Origin: Gluconobacter sp. Dm-62
GTDB lineage: Bacteria; Pseudomonadota; Alphaproteobacteria; Acetobacterales; Acetobacteraceae
Direction: 5' to 3'
Assembly: GCF_018256155.1 (NCBI RefSeq)
Contig: NZ_JAERLY010000005.1
Coordinates: 1-64,000 of the forward strand
DNA: 64,000 bases
The notes below the pieces were generated by a model that was not told where the DNA came from, did no database searches, and saw only the letters and a list, made by a program, of their open reading frames with translations. The position numbers and the translations under genes are program-made. Of the stretch, positions 20,813 to 29,278 are shown one piece after another; the stretch's first letter is position 1; every line of letters begins with the position of its first letter.

Positions 20813-22255
20813 CTAAATAATTCCGTCCCTATCGGCGTTTCCCTGCCCTGTAATGACCCCTGCGATAATCGTGAGTGCTCGCCCTAGTTCCTCCCTGCTA
20901 TCCGGGGCACCTAAACAGAGCCGCAAACCTGTATCAGCCTGCATGGAGACAGCCGATGCATCTGGTGGCGTTACTTCCACTCCTGCACGCAGTAATCGAG
21001 CCGTTACCCGTTCAGCGTCCAGTGCCGACATGGGCAGCCAGACATGAGGCGAATGCGATGCCCCCGGTAGCGCGACGAAACTGCCCAAAACTGAGTTCGC
21101 CATTTCCCATCTTGCTGCTGCTTCCGTCTGAACTGCCTGCCCGATGGCATCAATCCGTCCATCCTGGACCCACTGGCTGAATACCAGTGCTCCCAGTGCG
21201 GGTGGACAATAGCCTAACGCCCGGACTCCTCTCATGAGCCGCTCACGCGAAAGATCAGGCGGAAGCGCCAGAAACGCAAGCCGCAACCCCGGACAGACAC
21301 CTTTGGAAAGGCTGGCAAGATATAGCGTCCGCTCAGGTGCATACGACACGATCTGGCGCGGACGTTCGGAATAAGCGTAATACGCATCATCTTCCAGAAT
21401 CAGAAGATCACGAGCCCTTGCGACTGCCACGATGTCCTGCCGACGCTGTTCTGACATCGTCCGGGTTGTCGGATTATGCAGGGTCGGCAGCGTAAACAGC
21501 AGGCGGCTGCCGGTTTCTCTGGCTGCCTGATCAACCGCTTCAGGTAACAGTCCTTCATCATTCATCGGTAGACCACGCAGCTTCAGGCCCAAATGATCCG
21601 CTGCCATTCGGGCGCCGTAGAACGTGGAAGATTCACACAGGACGGTGTCCCCAGGCGAACACAACGATGAGAAAACCAAGGCGATACCGTGCTGACCACC
21701 ATTGCATTGAATCAGGTTTCCTGCCTCAAAATCGAGTCCATACTGCTGCCTGATCCATTGTGCGCCGGCGTCACGAACATGAGGCAGCCCAGCTCCCTGA
21801 ATATAATGTACCGCGGGATCGAGGGCTCCACGCGCCATCAGGTCGACCAGCGCGGCATTCAGATCGGTCATCAGAGGAACTGGCGGTGGCGTATTGCAGC
21901 GAAGATCAATCGGCCCATTGCGGCTCTGCCACTCACGTGAGCCCCGCTCAATGGTGGGAACATCTGGAACCACTGGTAATCCACCAGATACGAACGATCC
22001 CCGGCCTACATGCGCGGCCAATAATCCCCGTCGCTCCGCTTCGGCGTAAGCGCGCGTCACGCTTCCCACGCTGATACCAAGCCGAAAAGCGAGCTCACGT
22101 TGAGGTGGCAGTTTGGCGCCGGGCGAAAGTTCTCCGGTCCGGATAGCCTGCGCCATTGCCACCACCAGTCGCTCATAAAGCGGCATAGGGCCGGATTGAA
22201 GTTCAGGTTGCCACATATCCGGCTCCATCAACGCAATTGGCATAGAACAATACAA
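20813..22255 (-). CDS. MocR-type GntR/aminotransferase-like regulator
   Basis: 480-residue chimeric regulator: an N-terminal GntR winged helix (LYERLVVAMAQAIRTGELSPGAKLPPQRELAFRLGISVGSVTRAYAEAERRGLL, about 26-78) joined to a fold-type I aminotransferase-like domain with NPTTRTMS, LEDDAYYAYSERP and the PLP lysine in YLASLSKGVCPGLRLAFLALP (about 318). Such proteins (PdxR, GabR, TauR) sense PLP or amino acid adducts. It is divergent from urcA-like and phzF-like genes with paired CTAGAACAAT repeats between them, the arrangement expected for its targets. The start may be one of several nearby Met codons (MPIALM, MWQPEL). Confidence 0.87.
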   Translation of the reverse strand: MYCSMPIALMEPDMWQPELQSGPMPLYERLVVAMAQAIRTGELSPGAKLPPQRELAFRLGISVGSVTRAYAEAERRGLLAAHVGRGSFVSGGLPVVPDVPTIERGSREWQSRNGPIDLRCNTPPPVPLMTDLNAALVDLMARGALDPAVHYIQGAGLPHVRDAGAQWIRQQYGLDFEAGNLIQCNGGQHGIALVFSSLCSPGDTVLCESSTFYGARMAADHLGLKLRGLPMNDEGLLPEAVDQAARETGSRLLFTLPTLHNPTTRTMSEQRRQDIVAVARARDLLILEDDAYYAYSERPRQIVSYAPERTLYLASLSKGVCPGLRLAFLALPPDLSRERLMRGVRALGYCPPALGALVFSQWVQDGRIDAIGQAVQTEAAARWEMANSVLGSFVALPGASHSPHVWLPMSALDAERVTARLLRAGVEVTPPDASAVSMQADTGLRLCLGAPDSREELGRALTIIAGVITGQGNADRDGII

Positions 22256-22284
22256 AGATTGAAGTCTTTGACGGAGTTGTCAAT

Positions 22285-22327
22285 CTAGAACAATCGAATC
22301 GATTCGTCTCTATTGTACTAGAACAAT
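22285..22327. promoter_or_regulatory. Paired direct repeats CTAGAACAAT, candidate MocR sites
   Basis: Two identical 10-mers CTAGAACAAT at 22285-22294 and 22318-22327, 33 bp apart (close to three helical turns), with ATTGT at 22312-22316 forming an inverted pair with the second copy and a palindrome CGAATCGATTCG (22295-22306) in between. MocR proteins commonly bind same-orientation repeats in the shared promoter region, which is where these lie. Confidence 0.55.
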
Positions 22328-22390
22328 AAGGCTTCACATATGTTGCAACCACTCTTGGACATTCCAGGCCAACAACATGAAATTCGAAAA

Positions 22391-22765
22391 ATGCCTGAAA
22401 CAATCACGGCTCTCGGAATTCTTAGTGCCATCATGGGAGGATTAATGCTCCTCATAGCCATTCATCAGCCCGCATCAGCACAGGACTTGGAGGAAAGCGT
22501 GGATCCGGTCTTCGTTTCCTACATTCCTCAGGATCTCAGTGATCCTGCCCGGGAACGGCGCCTGCTGATCAGGATCGATAAAGCTGCGCTGAAAGCTTGC
22601 GGCAGCATGAATGGCCTCTCCATCCCTACGCAGGAGCTGATTATCCGATCAGATTGCCACCACGAGACTTTCAACAGAACGGTAGCAGCCTTCCACAGCT
22701 CAACCCTGACCCATATGGCCAAGGCCGTCGATCCGTGGGTCGGCCCCACAATGCAGGAACCCTGA
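22391..22765 (+). CDS. UrcA family protein
   Basis: 124-residue exported protein with a signal peptide (MPETITALGILSAIMGGLML to ASAQ, residues 1-31) and an UrcA-type core: FVSYIPQDLSDPARERRLLIRIDKAALKACG, with two Cys (about 76 and 97) in the usual positions. UrcA proteins are small periplasmic proteins of unknown function in Alphaproteobacteria. Start chosen at the signal peptide Met. It ends 2 bp before the phzF-like gene, so the pair should be co-transcribed from the promoter facing the MocR gene. Confidence 0.7.
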   Translation: MPETITALGILSAIMGGLMLLIAIHQPASAQDLEESVDPVFVSYIPQDLSDPARERRLLIRIDKAALKACGSMNGLSIPTQELIIRSDCHHETFNRTVAAFHSSTLTHMAKAVDPWVGPTMQEP

Positions 22766-22767
22766 CA

Positions 22768-23607
22768 ATGGACCTTATTTTCCAACAGGTGGATGTGTTC
22801 TCTGCCGAACCTTTTCGAGGCAATCCGCTCGCCGTGATCGTTGGTGCAGATGCATTATCCGACACGCAAATGGCAGAAATCGCGAACTGGACCAATCTCA
22901 GCGAAACAACCTTTCTTCTTAAGCCGACACATCCGGATGCTGATTATCACGTAAGGATATTCACTCCGCATGCAGAACTGCCCTTTGCAGGGCATCCAAC
23001 GCTGGGCAGCGCACATGTCTGGAGCTCTCTGGGGCACCCAACGAAATCTGACGTGATCATGCAGCAATGTGGTGCCGGGCTCGTCCCGGTACGCAAGAGC
23101 AAAGGACGATTGGCTTTTGCCGCACCACCAAGACGTCGGACCGGACCGGTCGCGCAGGATGATCTGATCCTCGCTCTCAAGGCTCTCCGGCTGACACATG
23201 ACGATATTCTTGATGCGCAATGGGCTGACAATGGCCCAGGATGGATGGTCATCAGATTGCCTGGTCGCGAACAGGTGTTGAGTATTCAGCCAGATTGGCA
23301 CGCGCTAAAGGGACAGAGCATAGGCGTTGTCGGTGCATGTCATTTTGAGCTGGATAGAACAAAAGTACAATTTGAAGTACGGGCTTTCGTGGGAGAGGGA
23401 CAAGGTTGGGAAGACCCGGTCACAGGCAGTCTTAATGCCGGGATCGCCCAATGGTTGATCGAAGGCGGTATCGCTCCGGCCCATTATATAGCCAGCCAGG
23501 GAACCGCACTGCGCAGGTCTGGCCGCATTTTTGTGGATAAGATTGATAGCGATATCTGGATTGGGGGTGACGTAATCACCCGTATTGCCGGGACAATCGC
23601 CGTATGA
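22768..23607 (+). CDS. PhzF-family isomerase/epimerase
   Basis: 279-residue PhzF-fold protein (diaminopimelate epimerase superfamily). Family motifs are clear: FRGNPLAVI (residues 14-22), catalytic Glu in NLSETTFLL (about 46), FTPHAELPFAGHPTLGSAHV (66-85) and the C-terminal WEDPVTGSLNAGIAQWL (about 211-227). Most chromosomal PhzF homologues have unknown substrates; there are no phenazine genes here, so phenazine synthesis is not implied. Control by the adjacent MocR protein would suggest an amino acid-related substrate (inference). Start at 22768 aligns with the family. Confidence 0.88.
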   Translation: MDLIFQQVDVFSAEPFRGNPLAVIVGADALSDTQMAEIANWTNLSETTFLLKPTHPDADYHVRIFTPHAELPFAGHPTLGSAHVWSSLGHPTKSDVIMQQCGAGLVPVRKSKGRLAFAAPPRRRTGPVAQDDLILALKALRLTHDDILDAQWADNGPGWMVIRLPGREQVLSIQPDWHALKGQSIGVVGACHFELDRTKVQFEVRAFVGEGQGWEDPVTGSLNAGIAQWLIEGGIAPAHYIASQGTALRRSGRIFVDKIDSDIWIGGDVITRIAGTIAV

Positions 23608-23797
23608 GCGTTTGAGATCTACAAACTATTTTGCTTGTGTAAGACGAATCAAACGTGCCGACCCGCTGCAAACCAGAACTTTGTTCAGCAAGTTTTTTGG
23701 AGTCTATTATAGGAATTCAGTGAACGGTAAGTGGTTGGCATGTATAATCTGACGAAAACGATTGGAAACGCGCTCATATCTGGACTCATTTTTTTTA

Positions 23798-24241
23798 ATG
23801 GCTGCCGCACCGACAGATGAAAACTGGTACCGTGCAGCCGCTTTGGGTCTCGAAATAAAAGCATTGGACACTGCTCAGCCACTAACTGCCCAAAAGGTCT
23901 CTGAAATCCTTGGTATGAGCCTGAAATGTGATGACCATAGCCGTGTCTCCACAGACCCAGGTGACACAAATGCCTTGCTAACTGACATTGATTTCAGGTT
24001 TTATAATAATAAGTCTTCTGTACTAATTTTGAATATAAATAAAAAATTTTGCATAACGCCAAACATGCTGGAAAAACAATTTGGACTGGGGCATGCAACA
24101 TTGAGTTGTTCTCACAGTATTTCTTGTGCGGCCCTCTTATTTAGAGGAAGATGGCGGCACGTAATTGTTTCTATGCCTGAGCAGATTCAAGATCAATCGT
24201 GTGTGCCGAGCATTACAATAAATAGCGATTGGGGAAAATGA
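23798..24241 (+). CDS. Hypothetical protein
   Basis: 147-residue protein of unrecognised family. It opens MAAAPTDENWYRAAALGLEIKALDTAQPLTAQKVSEILGM, looks like a soluble or exported globular domain with several Cys (CDDHS, CITPN, CSHSISCAALLFRG), and has no obvious signal peptide or membrane helix. The frame is open 12 codons further upstream, and no ribosome-binding site stands out before either start. Codon use becomes AT-rich after position 24000. Alone between phzF and the iron cluster. Whether it is expressed is uncertain. Confidence 0.45.
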   Translation: MAAAPTDENWYRAAALGLEIKALDTAQPLTAQKVSEILGMSLKCDDHSRVSTDPGDTNALLTDIDFRFYNNKSSVLILNINKKFCITPNMLEKQFGLGHATLSCSHSISCAALLFRGRWRHVIVSMPEQIQDQSCVPSITINSDWGK

Positions 24242-24452
24242 ACACCTCAATGTGTTACGTGCGATCCGGTCTCACAAATTGAGCTGATCCCGACGCAGGG
24301 CAACGTCTATACATGTTCTGTATCAATCAGCCGCCACCACATCGTCTAGCAACATCCATTATTTTCTGTACTGAATATCAAAGAAATCAACGACATTGTA
24401 CGGCTTGAGTTACATATCCAGTTTCGGGGAATATCAAGATTCTAATCCTACC

Positions 24453-24824
24453 CTAAAAATTAGCCGATTCATGACGGTTTCCATCGTGATTTGTAATAAA
24501 CATTAGAGTCACTGACACGGGCGCATCCTGTCGGTGCCAGGTCTTTCCTGGGACGACCAGAACATCTCCCTTCTTCGCTGTGGATTTTATTTCACCATTT
24601 CCTGTCCGGAGCGTCAGTATTGTTTCCCCCTCCACCACAAGAAGAAATTCATCATTCGGATGCTCTTCCCATGGCGTAGCGCCTTTGAAGCAAAAAAGCC
24701 CAACATCGTGACTTCCGAACGGGAAAAGCATTTTCAGACCATTGGTAGAAACTGCTTCCGTCTTTCTTTCAATATCGCTAACCGATAATCCGTTGGCGAC
24801 TTCTGAGAGATTGTAGATTTTCAT
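24453..24824 (-). CDS. Cupin-domain protein in iron-uptake operon
   Basis: 123-residue single-domain cupin. Motif 1 is seen as PWEEHPNDEFLLVVEGETIL and motif 2 as KKGDVLVVPGKTWHRQDAP, giving the metal-binding Glu/His residues of a small beta barrel. The start at MKIYNLSEVANG is chosen because it begins 7 bp after the MFS gene ends; a longer frame upstream would run into that gene. Third gene of the receptor-MFS-cupin operon. Function unknown; a sensor or small-molecule modifying role linked to siderophore use is possible. Confidence 0.75.
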   Translation of the reverse strand: MKIYNLSEVANGLSVSDIERKTEAVSTNGLKMLFPFGSHDVGLFCFKGATPWEEHPNDEFLLVVEGETILTLRTGNGEIKSTAKKGDVLVVPGKTWHRQDAPVSVTLMFITNHDGNRHESANF

Positions 24825-24831
24825 GATTATA

Positions 24832-26103
24832 TTAATCCTTGGAAACTTTGCGGTGAAAGTGCCAAATATTACCAGGCTCGGAAATATTTCTGGTAGCCAA
24901 CAGCACAAATATCAACATGAAAGCGCCGAATATCGCTGTAATCAGAGAGGTATTCCTGTAACCAATCACGGCAGCTAGCGGCAAAATTGATATACTGGAA
25001 AGTACATTTGCCAGGCTCTCGCCACATTGCAAAAAACTATAATCCGTTCCTGGTCTCTCTTCTGAAGACCAGTTCATAAGCACAGACCAGACGGAGACGT
25101 AGAATCCTCCATCAATGAAGTTTTCGAGCCCTAGGGTGATATACAAAAGCGGCTGGGTAGCTCTTCCTGTAATTGTCAGAAGCAGGAGCGTTCCGAGTAA
25201 CAAGGTGGCTGGCCAGACAAACAGGCCGACAGCACGCTGGCTTCCGAAAGATCTGACTGCTGGAAAGCCAAGAATGGCGTCACCAAGAGCAGCGCAGATG
25301 ATATTAGACATCTGGAGCATTCCAGAAAAATCCAAACTGAAAGCCTGATCCATCAGCCAGGGCTGAAGTAGTATGGCAAGCGCTGAGCTGGCGAATTTAA
25401 AAATTAGAGCCAGCAAAAATGCCCAGCGAAATCCCGGCTGCCGAAAAAGATCCATGAGACGCGAGGGCTTCTGGAATATATTGGCAGGCTCGATGCAGGC
25501 TCTCAGAGGCAGAAGTGCCAGCCATAAAACAAACAGTTCGCACGCCATTCCCCACATGGCGCCGCGCCAGCCATATCGCTCGTAAATGATAAGTGACCCT
25601 GCGCCACCGATAACCATTCCAAGAAGAAATGTTACAACCTGCAGGGCATTAGCCAGCCCCGCATTATGGCCCTTCATGGGAGATACGGCGCAGGCATTTG
25701 TCAAAATATCCTGGGTAGCAAAAACCGTATTCAGAAGAAGTACACCTGACAAGGCCATCAGGAAATGTTGGGCAGGAGAAATAGCCCCCAGAAGCAGACA
25801 CAGCACGACTGCTAAAATATGCGTCCGTAGTGCGAGATGCCCGTACCCCACTCGCTTGCCAGCGTTATCCGCAATGCCGGACCAGAAACATTTCAATGCC
25901 CAGGGTAGAAATACCAGTCCTGTCAGACCGATATCTTTTAACGGGGTTCCGCTATGACGAAGAATGGTAGCAAAGGCGTTGAACGCCAGACCCGCAGGAA
26001 TGCCCTGAGAGCCATACATCAACCCTATTGCCAGAAGTCGCTTGAGTAACGTTTTGCTGGTTTCAGCGTGTGTTATCTGGACGGAATTTACTGAAGGCTT
26101 CAT
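24832..26103 (-). CDS. MFS transporter, RhtX/FptX siderophore-carrier type
   Basis: 423-residue inner-membrane transporter with about 12 hydrophobic segments. Its start (LAIGLMYGSQGIPAGLAFNAFATILR, then PLKDIGLTGLVFLPWALKCFWSGIADN) is typical of the RhtX/FptX family, single-protein permeases for xenosiderophores such as rhizobactin 1021 and pyochelin, related to AmpG-like carriers. It lies 1 bp after the TonB receptor stop, in the order receptor-permease-cupin, behind a Fur-like box. The ligand is not known. Confidence 0.82.
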   Translation of the reverse strand: MKPSVNSVQITHAETSKTLLKRLLAIGLMYGSQGIPAGLAFNAFATILRHSGTPLKDIGLTGLVFLPWALKCFWSGIADNAGKRVGYGHLALRTHILAVVLCLLLGAISPAQHFLMALSGVLLLNTVFATQDILTNACAVSPMKGHNAGLANALQVVTFLLGMVIGGAGSLIIYERYGWRGAMWGMACELFVLWLALLPLRACIEPANIFQKPSRLMDLFRQPGFRWAFLLALIFKFASSALAILLQPWLMDQAFSLDFSGMLQMSNIICAALGDAILGFPAVRSFGSQRAVGLFVWPATLLLGTLLLLTITGRATQPLLYITLGLENFIDGGFYVSVWSVLMNWSSEERPGTDYSFLQCGESLANVLSSISILPLAAVIGYRNTSLITAIFGAFMLIFVLLATRNISEPGNIWHFHRKVSKD

Positions 26104-26104
26104 G

Positions 26105-28234
26105 TCAGAAATTCACACCGACGCGGAAGCCAAGCTGCCGCGGATTGGAGGCTACGACATATCCGCCCGATAGGCCGCGTGTGAAGTAGCTAGAATTGGT
26201 CAGGTTGTGTCCGTAAAGCGCCACATTCCAGTGTTTCCAGCGCCTTTCAATCTGCGCGTCCACCAAGACATACGGCGCATTCTGTATACTGCTGCTGGGA
26301 TAAAGAGTTGTTCGTCCCCGTCGGACAATACTCGCATTCAGGGCCCATCCGGGAACGGGTTGCCATTCTCCCGAGAAACCAAAATTGCTTCGTGGAGTAC
26401 CAGACATCTGCTTGCCGCTGTAATCCGCACCGCCAAACACAAAACGATCATATGCAGCATAAGTGAGTCCCATGAACGCGTTTAGCTGGAGTGTACCGAG
26501 CGGCTTCCAGTGCGCAGTGGCTTCCACACCTCGTGAATGTGCTGTGCCGGCCGTTCCAATCAGAGACTCCCCTGCACCATTGGTTGCAGAGACCTGGAGA
26601 TTTGAAAGAAAATTTGCAAAGCCCGTCGCTTCCACGGACCATCGTCCTCCGGCGTCCCCGAGACGGTAACCCAGCTCCAGATTATTGCCATAACTTGACG
26701 TATAGGGCTCTGAAACTGTGCTCGTATAAGAACCATAAGGACTGTAATTCGGCGGCAGAAATGAGCGTGAATAGCTCAGCCAGCCAAACTGGCTTAGTTT
26801 TCCCGAAGACTGAGGACTGTATTCAATTTTAAGGCCGGGAAGCGGTACAGTTTTGGAAAGAGACTGGCGTGGAAGGCTCTCCCGCGTGCTGTAAGCATAG
26901 GGCACGTCTCCGCCCATGACGCTTGTCCAATTACTAAGAGAGCTGTCAACATGTTCAATTCGTAAAGATGAAACGAGACGCCAGTCCTGAAACAAATGCC
27001 ATCCCAACTCCCCCATGAAGGCTATATTCGCTGTTCCCAGGGTCGCTGTTGTTCGGCTGAGATAGTAAGGGGACATATCAAAGGTATAGGGTGCCCAGCG
27101 CTTTGACTGTTGCCCATAAATGCCACCCTTCCAATCCAGATGGCCCGCGTTTCCTGACAGCATGATGGAACCGCCGATTTGACGTGTGGGAAGTGTGAAT
27201 CCGGAATTTGCAGAAAAGACGGAGTAAGGATTGCTGTAACGCCAGTCGGTCGAAGCACCTCCAAACACTACATCCAAAATCATATGCTGGCTGAAACGTC
27301 GATGGTATTGCGCGGAACCCAGAAGATATTCTGTATCATTCACACCTTCAGACGTGTTGTAAGACACGTGGTTACGGGCATTTTGCGGCGTTTCAAAATA
27401 GTCATTGCCGCCGTGGTTCAGCATGTGATGCAAGCTGAAGCGCCATTCACCGCCAGCATTATCTTTGTGCAGCAGCTTGATGCGACCGAACCAGCCATGC
27501 CAACCGCCGGTATCATGTCGGTTCAGGGTACGGTTATGGATATAGCCATCAGCAGTTTCCCCACCGACGGAAAGCCGGAGGCTCGTAGAGGCATTAAGAG
27601 TAAGGTCCCCCGAAAACGTCGCGCGTTTGCGATTTCCGGTCCCGTATTCAAAATCCAGAGCCCCGTCTGAACGGCTTGTAGGATCAACGGACTGCGCTGA
27701 GATCAGCCCCCCAAACGCGTTGATACCTTCAGTAAGCTGCGGACCCCGCAGAATGTCCACATTCTTCAAGTCAAACATCTGTCCCAGTGCAAAGCTTGGA
27801 ACAGGTACCCCATCGATCAAGATTGGCGTGTAAAGGGCGGGTCCTTCGTCTTCCGCGCCCCCAAGCCCACGCAGCATCAAAACCGGGTTGTTAGGCGTCG
27901 TGTTGGTGAAAGAGAGATTGGGAACGCGTTCAGCAAGGTCTCCCAAAGTCTGCATTCTATACGACGCCATGTCCTGAGCGGAGATATGAGTCGTGCTTAC
28001 GGGTAACGTAAAGGCCGCTCGCTTGCCCCAGATTGTGAGATTTTCTCCACTGATATTGCACTGCTCGCTGGAGGTCGCCGGTTTCTCCGCCGACTCATGA
28101 AAACACTTTGTCGCAGGCTCGGAAGCTGCCCATCCTGGAACAGGCCGCACACTTAGAGCTGTACAAACAGAAGCCAGGAAACTGGCTTTCCACAAGCCGG
28201 TAGCAGGCCTCGAAAGGGAGAGGTTTTCTTTCAT
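26105..28234 (-). CDS. TonB-dependent receptor (siderophore type)
   Basis: 709-residue outer-membrane receptor with a signal peptide (1-35), a plug domain (TLPVSTTHISAQDMASYRMQTLGDLAERVPNLS through LMLRGLGG, YTPILIDGVPVPSF and VDILRGPQ) and a 22-strand barrel ending GFRVGVNF with terminal Phe. The barrel and plug match the FecA/pyochelin-receptor-like group. It heads an operon with an MFS carrier and a cupin, is divergent from a PchR-like AraC regulator, and has a Fur-like box over its promoter, so iron-repressed siderophore uptake is the likely job. The substrate is unknown. Confidence 0.9.
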   Translation of the reverse strand: MKENLSLSRPATGLWKASFLASVCTALSVRPVPGWAASEPATKCFHESAEKPATSSEQCNISGENLTIWGKRAAFTLPVSTTHISAQDMASYRMQTLGDLAERVPNLSFTNTTPNNPVLMLRGLGGAEDEGPALYTPILIDGVPVPSFALGQMFDLKNVDILRGPQLTEGINAFGGLISAQSVDPTSRSDGALDFEYGTGNRKRATFSGDLTLNASTSLRLSVGGETADGYIHNRTLNRHDTGGWHGWFGRIKLLHKDNAGGEWRFSLHHMLNHGGNDYFETPQNARNHVSYNTSEGVNDTEYLLGSAQYHRRFSQHMILDVVFGGASTDWRYSNPYSVFSANSGFTLPTRQIGGSIMLSGNAGHLDWKGGIYGQQSKRWAPYTFDMSPYYLSRTTATLGTANIAFMGELGWHLFQDWRLVSSLRIEHVDSSLSNWTSVMGGDVPYAYSTRESLPRQSLSKTVPLPGLKIEYSPQSSGKLSQFGWLSYSRSFLPPNYSPYGSYTSTVSEPYTSSYGNNLELGYRLGDAGGRWSVEATGFANFLSNLQVSATNGAGESLIGTAGTAHSRGVEATAHWKPLGTLQLNAFMGLTYAAYDRFVFGGADYSGKQMSGTPRSNFGFSGEWQPVPGWALNASIVRRGRTTLYPSSSIQNAPYVLVDAQIERRWKHWNVALYGHNLTNSSYFTRGLSGGYVVASNPRQLGFRVGVNF

Positions 28235-28244
28235 GGTTTGCGAT

Positions 28245-28263
28245 GATAATAATTCTCATTATC
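28245..28263. promoter_or_regulatory. Fur-like box upstream of the TonB receptor
   Basis: GATAATAATTCTCATTATC matches the classical 19-bp Fur consensus at 16 of 19 positions and lies 11 bp from the receptor start codon, between the divergent receptor and AraC genes. It should mediate iron repression of the receptor operon. Confidence 0.75.
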
Positions 28264-28315
28264 GCCGCTACCCGGATCAGGCTATATACCCCGATCGGAC
28301 AGGAAAGACCTCGCC

Positions 28316-29203
28316 GTGATAGCAGATGTCAGTTCAACGCAGATTCATAAAGCGCACCCAGACCACATTGCTGGCACGTCCCTGCGTCATCCGCACACAT
28401 GCGTTTTTCCTGGAGGCTTACATACAAGTGGATTTGTGGCGTCGCGAGCAGGTGCGCTGAACGGGTGTTTTGATGAGCGTAGCTTAACGACCCGCTGCTC
28501 CGTTATTCTTTCCGGCGAATGCTGCATGAAAGCATCTGGCCAGACACACCATTTCCAGACCTGCGACATTATTCTTGCTCACACATTTCATGACAATTTT
28601 TCATTTGAAAACAGTAAAGAATTTTCCGCCCTCGAAATCCATATTCCGCTTCCACTTCTGGAGCAAATGAAAATCACCTCTTCACCAGGCATAGAAAAGC
28701 GCTCTCTGGGGCTTCAGGGTATGGCGATGAAATCCGCCAGACAACTTTTCGGTTATTTATGCAATAACCGGCACTCTGGTTCGCCATCTCTCACCTCTGA
28801 TCTCCTGGTAGGATACGGTCTGGCAATGACCACGCTGGGATATGCTTTTACTGCGTGGAACGTCGAACAGGCGCAATCTAATGAGAGACATGCAACGTGC
28901 CTTGAAACTGCAAGACAGACCCTCCTCAGGAATTTTGATCAAGCCCCCACGATCACACAACTGGCAGTAATGTGTGGTCTCAGTCCTACCCGCTTTAAGG
29001 AATTATTCCGTCAGCAGTTTGGGTGTGGGCCTTACGCCTATTATCAGGCTCACCGCATGAAATATGCGTGCCATTTACTGCAACAGAAAAACGTAACCCA
29101 GACGGCAATGGAGCTTGGGTACAGTAATGTAAGCCATTTCAGTGCTGCATTTCAGAGACAGTTTGGATGCAGTCCAAGCAAATGGCAGAGAATTCCACAT
29201 TGA
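28316..29203 (+). CDS. AraC-family regulator, PchR-like
   Basis: 295-residue regulator with an N-terminal sensing domain and a C-terminal AraC double helix-turn-helix (TITQLAVMCGLSPTRFKELFRQQFGCGPYAYYQAHRMKYACHLLQQKNVTQTAMELGYSNVSHFSAAFQRQFGCSPSKW within residues 213-290). The C-terminal signature matches PchR-type regulators that activate siderophore uptake when the ferric siderophore is inside. Divergent from the TonB receptor with an 81-bp shared promoter region containing the Fur-like box, the usual arrangement for a substrate-induced activator. Confidence 0.85.
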   Translation: MIADVSSTQIHKAHPDHIAGTSLRHPHTCVFPGGLHTSGFVASRAGALNGCFDERSLTTRCSVILSGECCMKASGQTHHFQTCDIILAHTFHDNFSFENSKEFSALEIHIPLPLLEQMKITSSPGIEKRSLGLQGMAMKSARQLFGYLCNNRHSGSPSLTSDLLVGYGLAMTTLGYAFTAWNVEQAQSNERHATCLETARQTLLRNFDQAPTITQLAVMCGLSPTRFKELFRQQFGCGPYAYYQAHRMKYACHLLQQKNVTQTAMELGYSNVSHFSAAFQRQFGCSPSKWQRIPH

Positions 29204-29278
29204 AACTTGATCTATTTTTGTGGCTGAGTAATTTTTCAACACTGTAATTTTGAGAGACCAAACTCAGCGTTTGCGCTC

